49,588 nt of DNA from a virus, in IMG/VR virus record IMGVR_UViG_3300032893_000072, positions 1 to 49,588 of that record, one strand, 5' to 3'. The position numbers were made by a program, and so were the translations under genes. Positions 18,086-24,579 of this stretch are shown here, piece after piece (positions within the stretch are counted from its first letter, which is position 1; the number at the start of each line of letters is the position of its first letter). Under the pieces are notes generated by a model. It did no database searches. It was not told the origin of the DNA and saw only the letters and a program-made list of their open reading frames with translations.

Positions 18086-20145
18086 AAAAGATTCGCTTGT
18101 TGTTTCTTCTTTTCGCGCTTCCAGGATCGGCCCAGAACTGGTCCTCGTTTCTCGATACCTCGCGGGCTATTGACTGGAGTGAAGCAGGATTCACGATCCC
18201 GAACTACACGGTGAATTGTTCGACCCAGCCCTCGCTCGCGACGGGATCGGGCAATGCTTCGGCCAACGCGACCGCCATTCAGAATGCTCTCAACTCCTGC
18301 GACTCGACCCACAACGTAGTGAACATCCCGGCTGGAACCTACTATGTGGCGGGATTCAACTACGGCACCCAAGGCAAACAGGTACTTCGTGGAGCGGGTC
18401 CGAACTCTACCCGCCTTTACATTACAACCGCGGTCGGATGCGGAGGATTCGGCGGCGGCATCTGCATGTTGAGCAACCCGACCCTCTACGGAGCAAGCAG
18501 CGAAGTCATTCCTCCCAGCGGCTCGAATCAGTGTATGTGGACGGCAGGGTTTTCCAAGGGAACCACTTCCATTACCTTGTCCAGTTGCGGCGGGACTCCA
18601 CCCGTCAACAAGACCATCATCCTTGACCAGAAAAACGATACCAGCGATACAGGAGGAGTCTATATCTGTGATGACCTGACTGACGGCTGCACCCTCGAAG
18701 CGGGGCCGGGAGACAACAATGGACGGGTTATCGGAGGAGTCACTTACTCCCAGCAACAGGTGGCGTATGTGACTGGAGTCACTTCGCTTGGCGGGGGTTC
18801 CTACACCGTCACCATCTCACCCGGAGTGATGTTCAACAACGTCCGCATAGGGCAGACTCCCGGTGCGTGGTGGCCGGGTTTTGTGCAGAATGATGGTCTG
18901 GAAAACATCACGGTGGATTACAGCAACAGCAGTTCGGGAACCACCGATTTCAATGCTGTCTTCATGTTCAACTGCTACCAGTGCTGGATGAAGAACGTCC
19001 GCTCCATCGATGCCGCCAGAACCCATGCAGAAATCTTCCAGAGCGGGAATGACGTGATCCGGGACAGCTACTTCTATCAGGCCCGCGACCATGCCGCCGA
19101 AAGCTATACCATCGAACTCGATCAGACCTCCGGAACCCTGATTGAAAACAACATTTTTCAGCAGAGCACCATCCCTATTGCGGGGATGACCACCTCGGGG
19201 AGCGTCATCGACTACAACTTCACCATCGACAATCTCTACACTGGGTCTACCGGGTACATCAACGCCCCTTACTACAACCACAACGCAGGCTCCAACGTGA
19301 ACCTCTGGGAAGGAAACAACACCACCGGCATCTGGGCCGATGCTATTCACGGATCGAGCGTCAATGGAACCTTGTATCGGAACTCCATGAATGGATGGTC
19401 GCAAGGGAACACCAACGAGACCGTTCCCCTCATCATGCGGAGTTACATTCGTGGAATGAACATGATAGGGAACGTGATGGGCCAGCCTTCCTATCACAAT
19501 CAATACCAGACCTACGCCACATCGAACAGCGGAGGCATTGGAGGCGGAGCAGAGTATACCAGCATCTACAGCCTAGGATGGGCCAGCGGTGCGCCATTCT
19601 GCGGAACAGGCGGGTCGGCATCCCCGTACTGCGATGCCAAGGTATTCACAACCCTGATGCGCTGGGGAAACTATGACACGGTAACCAACGGCGTGAAGTG
19701 GGATTCAACCGAAGCCTCTCCGGGAGCGGCGACGTATCTCAATGCGAACTTCTCCTCTTCCTATTTCGGTTCGCTGGCACATACACTGCCTGCCTCACTC
19801 CTTTACAACTCAACGCCTTCATGGTGGCCGAGCGGCAAAGCATGGCCTCCTATCGGTCCGGATGTGTCGACCGGAAATGTCGGGATATGCACAGGAACCT
19901 ATGCCGGGGCGCAGGCAACACAAGCAAGTCAGTGTACAGGCGGAACGCTCACAACCGCATGGGCTTCGCATATCAGCTCCATCCCTGCCCAGGACTGCTT
20001 TCTGACGACCATGGGCGGCAATCCTGCCGGGACAGGCAGTTCGCTCAGTTTCGATGCCTCTGCCTGTTACTCCTCAACCCCCACAGTACCTACCGCGCAC
20101 CTTACCGGGGCGCAAGTGATATCAGGAACAGGAGGATTCAAGTGA
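18082..20145 (+). CDS. Exported right-handed beta-helix (pectate-lyase-fold) protein
   Basis: 687 residues. MKKIRLLFLLFALPGSA is a signal peptide, with the mature chain starting QNWSSFLDTSRAIDWSEAG. The following region (NATAIQNALNSCDS then VVNIPAGTYYVAGF) is the usual entry of pectate-lyase-3-type beta-helices, followed by coils such as LENITVDYSNSSSG, NVRSIDAARTHAEIF and DVIRDSYFYQ. The fold is common in polysaccharide lyases, glycosidases and tailspikes. No T7-type attachment domain is present, so unlike the two fibres it may be a free secreted depolymerase. From memory the opening resembles exported proteins of Acidobacteriota, which hints at host acquisition. Cysteines are numerous. Substrate unknown. 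Confidence 0.8.
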   Translation: MKKIRLLFLLFALPGSAQNWSSFLDTSRAIDWSEAGFTIPNYTVNCSTQPSLATGSGNASANATAIQNALNSCDSTHNVVNIPAGTYYVAGFNYGTQGKQVLRGAGPNSTRLYITTAVGCGGFGGGICMLSNPTLYGASSEVIPPSGSNQCMWTAGFSKGTTSITLSSCGGTPPVNKTIILDQKNDTSDTGGVYICDDLTDGCTLEAGPGDNNGRVIGGVTYSQQQVAYVTGVTSLGGGSYTVTISPGVMFNNVRIGQTPGAWWPGFVQNDGLENITVDYSNSSSGTTDFNAVFMFNCYQCWMKNVRSIDAARTHAEIFQSGNDVIRDSYFYQARDHAAESYTIELDQTSGTLIENNIFQQSTIPIAGMTTSGSVIDYNFTIDNLYTGSTGYINAPYYNHNAGSNVNLWEGNNTTGIWADAIHGSSVNGTLYRNSMNGWSQGNTNETVPLIMRSYIRGMNMIGNVMGQPSYHNQYQTYATSNSGGIGGGAEYTSIYSLGWASGAPFCGTGGSASPYCDAKVFTTLMRWGNYDTVTNGVKWDSTEASPGAATYLNANFSSSYFGSLAHTLPASLLYNSTPSWWPSGKAWPPIGPDVSTGNVGICTGTYAGAQATQASQCTGGTLTTAWASHISSIPAQDCFLTTMGGNPAGTGSSLSFDASACYSSTPTVPTAHLTGAQVISGTGGFK

Positions 20146-20537
20146 TTCGATATGCCGTGATTTTATGTTGTCTTTGCTCAGTTTCATTTGCGCAGACCGT
20201 TACCCTCCCACCGGGGTCGGCGGGGGCGACAGGTGTCAAACTGACATGGACTCTGCCTATTACCTGCACCACGTCCAATCCATGCACAGAGCGTCCTTAC
20301 CGGATTCTTGGCGTCTGCCCAAGCCCGCTCACAGGAACCTCGGGATGGACGGTACTCACAGATTCCGCATCGCAGGCTACCACCGTGACGGACTCAACTA
20401 TCACGTCTGGATTGCAGTATAGTTATGTGGTTGAAACGCAGCAGGGGGGATTGAACTCCGGACCATCGAACTGCATCTCGGTGACGGTCCCAAACGTCCC
20501 AAGCCCTGCCACTGGCCTTGCGGGTGTTACGCAGTAA
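20142..20537 (+). CDS. Exported single fibronectin-III-like domain protein
   Basis: The GTG at 20142 sits 6-7 bases after AGGAGG and overlaps the previous stop (GTGA). The product is MIRYAVILCCLCSVSFA, a signal peptide, then about 115 residues with an FN3-like pattern: VKLTWTLPITC, YRILGVCPSP, a linker with TVTDSTITSGLQYSYVVET, and SGPSNCISVTVPNV. Four mature cysteines could form two disulfides. FN3-type domains are common carbohydrate-binding or spacer modules on phage surfaces and secreted enzymes. It ends the exported-gene block, and the lysis genes begin 100 bases later. Confidence 0.75.
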   Translation: MIRYAVILCCLCSVSFAQTVTLPPGSAGATGVKLTWTLPITCTTSNPCTERPYRILGVCPSPLTGTSGWTVLTDSASQATTVTDSTITSGLQYSYVVETQQGGLNSGPSNCISVTVPNVPSPATGLAGVTQ

Positions 20538-20636
20538 AGCCGCCTTGGTGGTGCAGGGTATTTGACTGGTTTTGACGGGCTGGCCAGTAATAGGCCAAGC
20601 GCAAGCTGCCCGCATGCATGGCCTTGGAGGGATGAT

Positions 20637-21020
20637 GTGGTCCACGACGAAGGTTTGATTCAGAGGCACGATTCCCGATTCGTCCGCATCGAAGGAGATG
20701 TAAACCAACTGGGATTGGATATGGCGCTACTCAAAACCAGGGTCGAACGTTGCGAGGAAGGCGTAGCCAACTTCAGGGAGTTCCAGCGCAAGGCTCTCCA
20801 GCATCAGTGGTGGATGAAGGGAGCCACAGCCGCCATCATCGGCATCCTCGGTGTGATCGGATGGACGGTCGACCATGCCATCGACAAGATTCTCCCTGCC
20901 GCCAAGATCCTCATCGAGTATTACGATCAGAACCATCCCGACGCAAAACTGCCGAAGATTTCTCATCATGCGGAACCCAGTTCGGCGTATTCTACCTCCA
21001 ACGACAGCAGGCAACCGTAA
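20637..21020 (+). CDS. Coiled-coil plus one transmembrane segment, lysis-associated (XhlA-like layout)
   Basis: The GTG at 20637 follows GGAGG at the right spacing; the frame is open from 20562 without a better start. The 127-residue product has an N-terminal charged coiled coil (IEGDVNQLGLDMALLKTRVE), then a single membrane segment at about 62-80 (ATAAIIGILGVIGWTV), then a short soluble tail. This is the layout of haemolysin-XhlA-like and other holin-partner proteins. It opens the lysis cassette, directly before a proline-rich peptide and a two-span holin candidate. Function is inferred from topology and position. Confidence 0.65.
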   Translation: MVHDEGLIQRHDSRFVRIEGDVNQLGLDMALLKTRVERCEEGVANFREFQRKALQHQWWMKGATAAIIGILGVIGWTVDHAIDKILPAAKILIEYYDQNHPDAKLPKISHHAEPSSAYSTSNDSRQP

Positions 21021-21031
21021 GGAGAACGAAC

Positions 21032-21145
21032 ATGGGAATGCCTCCCGGAAACAATCCTTTACCGCCTCCCGGACAGAAACCCAAGCCCCAGCCTGAGCCC
21101 TGCACACCGCAGCCGCCCGCAGAACCCGCCAAGGATGATCTATGA
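21032..21145 (+). CDS. Proline-rich 37-aa peptide
   Basis: The ATG at 21032 is preceded by a near-perfect ribosome site (TAAGGAG, 7 bases), and the TGA overlaps the next ATG (ATGA). The product is almost one third proline, with a single cysteine (PEPCTPQPPAEP). No fold is expected. Small proline-rich proteins in lysis cassettes include outer-membrane spanin lipoproteins, but no signal sequence or lipobox is seen here, so that role is not supported. Excellent translation signals make it a real gene. Confidence 0.6.
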   Translation: MGMPPGNNPLPPPGQKPKPQPEPCTPQPPAEPAKDDL

Positions 21146-21348
21146 ACCTGAAAGACATTCCCAATCCGTTCTGGGCGTCTATCTTCATCCTGATTGCGTG
21201 TCTTCTGGCAGTGGTGGCCCTGATGGTCAAGGACAAGACTGATACCACAGCCGTGATTACCATGGCTTCCAGCATTATCACCGGAGCCTTTGGATACATT
21301 CAGGGCGTCAAGGATGGTAGCGCCAAACCCCCACAACCCAACCCATAG
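21142..21348 (+). CDS. Putative holin, two transmembrane segments
   Basis: 68 residues. After a short polar head (MNLKDIPNPF) there are two hydrophobic segments, WASIFILIACLLAVVALMV and TAVITMASSIITGAFGYIQG, joined by a charged turn (KDKTDT), and a polar tail ending KPPQPNP. Small two-span proteins between a coiled-coil membrane protein and an endolysin are typical class II holins, which open the inner membrane at the end of infection. It is coupled to the proline-rich peptide by ATGA. The sequence family is not certain, but topology and place are strong. Confidence 0.7.
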   Translation: MNLKDIPNPFWASIFILIACLLAVVALMVKDKTDTTAVITMASSIITGAFGYIQGVKDGSAKPPQPNP

Positions 21349-21361
21349 AAAGTGAGAACCT

Positions 21362-21832
21362 GTGAAGAAGATCATTGCAAGCATTACGGCGTTTGTTCTG
21401 GCGCTGACGCTGACCGCATGCCCAAGCCAGAACACGCTGGCCGCACTGGTAACCGTAGTCGGCAATGCCGCTGCGTCCGTGGCTTCCATCGAGGGCAATT
21501 CGCCGCTTTCGCAAAAGCTGAGTACGGATACGGCTGCGCTGTCCAAAGCTGTCGCCCAATGGAAACCCGGAACCAACGCACAAATGGCGATTGAGGCCGC
21601 GCAGTTGGTCGAAGATGACCTTAACCTGTTTCCGCAGGTAAGCCCGTATGCGCCTCTGATTTCTCTGGCTCTGAGCACGGTTATCAGTATCATCCAGATT
21701 CTCAACCCGTCGCCAAGTCCGCAGATAACACACACCGTCTCCAGTGCTCCTAAGACGGCGGCTGAGTTCAAGGCGCGGTGGAACACAATTGCCCTGAGCA
21801 ATGCACAGACGGCTAACGCGGCAATCAAGTAG
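21362..21832 (+). CDS. Lipoprotein of the lysis cassette
   Basis: The GTG at 21362 gives MKKIIASITAFVLALTLTAC, a signal peptide ending in a lipobox (LTAC), so the mature protein should be acylated at Cys20. The remaining 136 residues are helical and Ala/Ser-rich, with a moderately hydrophobic stretch (YAPLISLALSTVISIIQIL) near 95-115. It could act as an outer-membrane component of a spanin-type system, but it is longer than usual o-spanins and not embedded in another gene, so the role is open. It has a weak ribosome site (AAGTGAG). Confidence 0.65.
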   Translation: MKKIIASITAFVLALTLTACPSQNTLAALVTVVGNAAASVASIEGNSPLSQKLSTDTAALSKAVAQWKPGTNAQMAIEAAQLVEDDLNLFPQVSPYAPLISLALSTVISIIQILNPSPSPQITHTVSSAPKTAAEFKARWNTIALSNAQTANAAIK

Positions 21833-21837
21833 GGACT

Positions 21838-21927
21838 ATGGCTCAGAATCCCATTGAAGCACCAAGCACCAATCCCCTCGTGGCTTTGTGGAACATCATT
21901 GTGGGGCTGTTCAAGCCGAAGAAATGA
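21838..21927 (+). CDS. 29-aa amphipathic micro-protein
   Basis: MAQNPIEAPSTNPLVALWNI followed by IVGLFKPKK. The frame begins six bases after the lipoprotein stop and its own TGA overlaps the next ATG (ATGA). A short hydrophobic helix followed by lysines suggests membrane association. It is flanked by holin, lipoprotein and endolysin genes, so a modulator of lysis is plausible. No ribosome site of good spacing is visible (GGGA, close), and it may depend on coupling. Confidence 0.5.
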   Translation: MAQNPIEAPSTNPLVALWNIIVGLFKPKK

Positions 21928-22016
21928 GCGATGATCTGGTCACCGTCCTCATAGTTCTCGGTGCTCTGTGTCTATGCGCCTTGATGATGGGAGGCAATAG
22001 TGAAAACCAGCGATGA
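21924..22016 (+). CDS. 30-aa single-span membrane micro-protein
   Basis: MSDDLVTVLIVLGALCLCAL followed by MMGGNSENQR: an acidic head, one membrane segment and a polar tail, expected to sit N-out or N-in once across the inner membrane. It overlaps the upstream micro-gene by ATGA and the lysozyme start by 17 bases. Its sequence carries the lysozyme ribosome site (GGGAGG). Small single-span proteins in such positions include antiholins and pinholin-like peptides; which one cannot be told. Confidence 0.55.
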   Translation: MSDDLVTVLIVLGALCLCALMMGGNSENQR

Positions 22017-22407
22017 AGGACGGAAGTTCATCGAATCGAATGAAGGTCTGAGACTGGATTCCTATCGGGATACGGTAGGAGTCTTAACCATCGGATACGG
22101 CCATACGGACGGCGTCCATGAAGGCGTCCACATCACCGAGGAGCAGGCTGACATGCTGCTCGAAGCCGATCTGACTCACGTAGAACACGCCCTGAATAAT
22201 CTCGTTCCCGCCAACTGCACCCAGAACCAGTTCGATGCTCTCGTAGACTTCGGCTTCAATCTCGGTACAGGGGCTCTGGAGACGCTTCTGAGCCACGGAT
22301 GGGACCAAGTGCCAGAACAGATACCGCGATGGAACAGAGCGGGCGGCAAGGTCAGCACGGGGCTTTCCCTGAGACGGTCCAGGGAGGTTGCGTTGTTCAA
22401 CCAATGA
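22000..22407 (+). CDS. Endolysin, GH24 (T4-type) lysozyme
   Basis: The GTG at 22000 follows GGGAGG by five bases. The 135-residue product has the complete T4-lysozyme triad: Glu15 in ESNEGLRL, Asp24 in YRDTVG and Thr30 in LTIGYGHT, spaced E-x8-D-x5-T as in the family. Family motifs FDALVDFGFNLG and RWNRAGGK follow at about 78 and 112. It hydrolyses the glycan strands of peptidoglycan. No signal or SAR segment is present, so it depends on a holin. It is the last plus-strand gene before the convergent terminator. Confidence 0.95.
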   Translation: MKTSDEGRKFIESNEGLRLDSYRDTVGVLTIGYGHTDGVHEGVHITEEQADMLLEADLTHVEHALNNLVPANCTQNQFDALVDFGFNLGTGALETLLSHGWDQVPEQIPRWNRAGGKVSTGLSLRRSREVALFNQ

Positions 22408-22409
22408 AA

Positions 22410-22478
22410 GGAGCAGCGGGAACCAAGAGCGGGTGGAGAGGGGCTGGATTATTCTGGCCCCTTTTCTATGGCTGCTCC
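22410..22478 (+). terminator. Terminator between the converging arms
   Basis: AGGGGC (22439-22444) and GCCCCT (22457-22462) can pair as a 6-bp stem, followed by TTTT, giving an intrinsic terminator for the late arm just after the lysozyme gene. It is enclosed by an outer perfect 8-bp stem, GGAGCAGC at 22410-22417 with GCTGCTCC at 22471-22478. The last codons of the minus-strand gene 22466-22612 overlap it. In the minus direction there is no U tract. Confidence 0.6.
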
Positions 22479-22612
22479 TTGGTATCTCTCTCGGCAATCC
22501 ACTGCTTCGCAAATTTAACAGCTTGCCGATGTTGTGCCTCCTCTCCTATGAACGGATGGAAAAAGCCCCACCAGAATGCTTTCCAGTGCCAACGAAATGG
22601 TATCTGGCTCAT
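22466..22612 (-). CDS. 48-aa tryptophan/aromatic-rich protein, last of the minus arm
   Basis: The ATG at 22612 is preceded by GAGAGGTGAGTGA, an initiation region also used by two other genes of this arm. The product (MSQIPFRWHWKAFWWGFFHP, then a helical polar half ending AERDTKEQP) has an aromatic, basic N-terminal half that could contact membrane or nucleic acid. It begins right after the stop of the VRR-NUC gene and ends in the convergent terminator. No family recognised. Confidence 0.6.
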   Translation of the reverse strand: MSQIPFRWHWKAFWWGFFHPFIGEEAQHRQAVKFAKQWIAERDTKEQP

Positions 22613-22951
22613 TCACTCACCTCTCCAATAGGCTGGTAATAGGCTGGTTACGTCCTCAAGCGATCTGGCGACGATGTACCTGTGGCCATGATCTTCGACT
22701 TGCTTCTGAAAGGACTTCTGGAGTTCCGACTGGATTCCCTTGGGAGCCTTGACCTCGATCCAATAGACACAAAACGCTCCAGGGAACGCCAGAATATCCG
22801 CCATCCCCGGCACACCCGCCTTGATGAATCGCTTTCCATCTGCCGTGGGCATTGCCAGTACATTCATCCGATAGGCAAGTATCCCCTTGGCCTGAAGCCA
22901 GTCCATGATGGCCTTCAGAGTCTGCGCCTCTGTCGTCTTGGTGGGGTTCAT
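22613..22951 (-). CDS. VRR-NUC family nuclease
   Basis: 112 residues from the ATG at 22951, which overlaps the preceding stop (ATGA) and follows GGAG. The chain shows the stand-alone phage VRR-NUC pattern: an early Glu helix (TEAQTLKAIMDWLQAKG), GVPGMADILAF with the metal-binding Asp near 52, WIEVKAP with the ExK pair at about 66-68, and a trailing SELQKSFQKQVEDHGHRY. These are compact PD-(D/E)xK enzymes that act on branched or flapped DNA. In this arm it pairs with the annealing protein as a recombination or replication-repair function. Confidence 0.85.
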   Translation of the reverse strand: MNPTKTTEAQTLKAIMDWLQAKGILAYRMNVLAMPTADGKRFIKAGVPGMADILAFPGAFCVYWIEVKAPKGIQSELQKSFQKQVEDHGHRYIVARSLEDVTSLLPAYWRGE

Positions 22952-23439
22952 GGTTTTCTCCATGAGCACTTGAACGTGTTGGGCCGCACCTGCTCGCACT
23001 TCACTTGGTCCTTAATGTCCGGGAACGTGATGGTTATTTCGCAGCGCCCATTTTCCTCAAACGCCCCCCACCAAGTGCAGTCTGTTGGCTGCGTAATCGC
23101 CCACATTACAGAAGGGTTGTTCTTGAGTGAGAGGTTCTCCCTATTTAACCTGTCTAAGATAGTTGCGACGCGAGGGTCGAGCGCGTTTCCCCCTTCGACC
23201 CGAACTTGCTGATGATCCCGCAGATAATCCACTTCCTGCTGTTTCGCGTCTAGCTTAGACTGCAAGGCATATTTATCTGAGACGAGTTGAGATTTCTCAG
23301 AAATCAATAGGCTTGAGTTATGGTGTTCATCAACGAACGCTTGGAAGCAGGAAACAAACAAGCAGAACAAGAAGAATGCTCCTACCCAACGCCACTCCAC
23401 GTCTCGCTCGGTCTTTTTCTCCCAGATGAATATCCCCAT
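22948..23439 (-). CDS. Membrane-anchored coiled-coil protein, unknown
   Basis: 163 residues: a cytoplasmic head (MGIFIWEKKTERDVEWR), one membrane segment at about 19-37 (WVGAFFLFCLFVSCFQAFV), a coiled coil (LVSDKYALQSKLDAKQQEV) and a C-terminal domain with three spaced cysteines (TDCTWWGAF, GRCEITI, VKCEQV). That topology, with the bulk outside the inner membrane, could suit an i-spanin-like or superinfection-exclusion protein, but it lies in the early arm, away from the lysis cassette. Function unassigned. Confidence 0.65.
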   Translation of the reverse strand: MGIFIWEKKTERDVEWRWVGAFFLFCLFVSCFQAFVDEHHNSSLLISEKSQLVSDKYALQSKLDAKQQEVDYLRDHQQVRVEGGNALDPRVATILDRLNRENLSLKNNPSVMWAITQPTDCTWWGAFEENGRCEITITFPDIKDQVKCEQVRPNTFKCSWRKP

Positions 23440-23471
23440 CGCTACAACCCCCCCCCAAAGTAGAAGAGGAA

Positions 23472-23522
23472 CTAATGAAATAAGTCATCGATAAACCAGA
23501 AAAGAATGCTATGTGTTTCCAT
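23472..23522 (-). CDS. Possible 16-aa hydrophobic peptide before a C9 tract
   Basis: METHSILFWFIDDLFH begins 6-7 bases after GAAGAGGTG. After its TAG the same frame continues as FLFYFGGGL to a second stop, across a run of nine C on the plus strand (23448-23456). Either this is a tiny membrane peptide, or a homopolymer error or slippage hides a slightly longer one. Support is slight. Confidence 0.25.
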   Translation of the reverse strand: METHSILFWFIDDLFH

Positions 23523-23544
23523 GTGCACACCTCTTCCCATCCCC

Positions 23545-23880
23545 TCAAACTAACCATGTGTCGCCGTCGTTGTGTTCTCTTGGCGCTCCTGTTGGGCATG
23601 AGCCTTCAGGATGATAGGCGCCGCATTCAGCATGAAACGGGGCGCTTGGAAGCGTGCGATCAGAAGTGCTGCATCGGCCATCATGCCCAAGACCTAACAC
23701 GCAAGGATAGTTTGGGCATGGCTTGGTTGGATCTGGGCGCATCATCGGAGCGAAGGCTGACGCTAATTTTGCCCTCCGCTCAGACTCGCACTTAGGACAA
23801 ATCGGCACCCACTTGCCGCGCCCAACGTCCTGCTGTTCATTCGGTGTTCCGTGAATCTTGCAAGTTCCTGCTATTGTCAC
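23545..23880 (-). CDS. Cys/His-rich zinc-ribbon protein
   Basis: The GTG at 23880 overlaps the upstream stop (GTGA) and follows GGGGAG; the frame also opens further upstream at 23910. The product has two or three probable metal sites: CKIHG with PICPKCE near the N-terminus, then KPCPNYPCVLGLGHDGRCS, then FHAECGAYHPEGSC. The central Cys-Cys-His-Cys string (LGLGHDGRC) resembles a short motif seen in many small phage and actinobacterial proteins. Likely a metal-stabilised scaffold; no catalytic role is apparent. Confidence 0.65.
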   Translation of the reverse strand: MTIAGTCKIHGTPNEQQDVGRGKWVPICPKCESERRAKLASAFAPMMRPDPTKPCPNYPCVLGLGHDGRCSTSDRTLPSAPFHAECGAYHPEGSCPTGAPREHNDGDTWLV

Positions 23881-24014
23881 TTGCTCTCCCCTCCCGTCCG
23901 CGTGTTCCATGCTTTAACTGCGTACTTTTTCGTGCTCTTGGGTGGACCTCCGCTAGCAGCATCAACAGCGGAAACCCAACGTTCTTCGAGCATGTATCGT
24001 TGTATCGTCGTCAT
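23877..24014 (-). CDS. 45-aa basic protein
   Basis: The ATG at 24014 is preceded by GGAGAGAGGTGAGTGA. The product (MTTIQRYMLEERWVSAVDAA, then GGPPKSTKKYAVKAWNTRTG) is helical then basic. It is coupled to the next gene through GTGA. No family recognised, but the initiation signals and overlap make it real. Confidence 0.6.
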   Translation of the reverse strand: MTTIQRYMLEERWVSAVDAASGGPPKSTKKYAVKAWNTRTGGESK

Positions 24015-24029
24015 TCACTCACCTCTCTC

Positions 24030-24242
24030 CTAGTAACCGTAGGTGCTTCCCGGCTTTCCATCGCAGCCGCACCATTTGCCCTTCACTTCAGCAAGGCTCT
24101 GCGCATAGTCAGCACGGGCGTGGTCACACATTGGCGAGTGGTCTTCACAATGAGTCCAGCCGGGTCGGCCATTGGCATCCTTTGCCCCGTCCTGATGCAC
24201 CTCACGCTTACAGAACGAACAAATACACATTCCCCAACTCAT
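24030..24242 (-). CDS. Cys/His-rich small protein
   Basis: 70 residues with CICSFCKREVH at the start, WTHCEDHSPMCDHARADY in the middle and KWCGCDGKPGS at the end. Seven cysteines and several histidines suggest one or two zinc sites of the zinc-ribbon or treble-clef type. The start region again carries GAGAGGTGAGTGA. It follows the HNH gene by 13 bases. Possibly a nucleic-acid-binding or protein-interaction module. Confidence 0.6.
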   Translation of the reverse strand: MSWGMCICSFCKREVHQDGAKDANGRPGWTHCEDHSPMCDHARADYAQSLAEVKGKWCGCDGKPGSTYGY

Positions 24243-24255
24243 TCACTCACCTCTC

Positions 24256-24579
24256 TCATGGCTTCTCGTAGTAGTTTCTGATACTTCCACGCAGCGAGTT
24301 GCACCATCTGTGAACCGCTACGATGTTCTCCGGCCTGTCATCGCGCCATGCTCCGCCCATTCCACGAGGTCTGTAGTGGTCCGGGCTCAAGTCCTGCCTT
24401 GCAATGAACTGATGGCAGACAGGGCATACATGGTCCTGGCTCTCATAAGCAAGATCGAGCGTGGCGTAATACCGTCTCCGTCCCTCTTTGGTGGCTAAGT
24501 TGTGAACGACCCTCCCGTCTGGATAGGTGTGGGTGTATTCAGGCTCCCGCTCTATGTCTTTGGGCTTTGGAAACATCAT
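24256..24579 (-). CDS. HNH endonuclease
   Basis: 107 residues with the zinc-knuckle HNH arrangement: CPVC at 52-55, SPDHYRPRG with Asp67-His68, RPENIVAVHRWCNSLRGS with Asn85, His90 and Cys93. The DH...N...H core is the metal-dependent nuclease site and the cysteines hold the fold. Free-standing HNH proteins in phages act in packaging, homing or host DNA cleavage. This one lies beside a methyltransferase-like gene rather than the terminase, so a packaging role is less likely. The start overlaps the methyltransferase stop (ATGA). Confidence 0.85.
   Translation of the reverse strand: MMFPKPKDIEREPEYTHTYPDGRVVHNLATKEGRRRYYATLDLAYESQDHVCPVCHQFIARQDLSPDHYRPRGMGGAWRDDRPENIVAVHRWCNSLRGSIRNYYEKP

Noticed and set aside
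10178-20145. Possible diversity-generating retroelement, since the head genes resemble Bordetella phage BPP-1.
   Set aside because: No reverse transcriptase frame and no template/variable repeat pair were seen; the two fibre N-domain copies are ordinary paralogs.
22404-22631. Plus-strand frame continuing after the lysozyme with an ATGA overlap (MKGAAGTKSGWRGAG).
   Set aside because: It crosses the convergent terminator and is antisense to the better-supported 48-aa gene; its residues look random.
23844-24281. Plus-strand frames opposite the early arm (also 29109-29735 and 32719-33156).
   Set aside because: They are antisense to well-coupled minus genes, lack start signals and have unlikely residue patterns.
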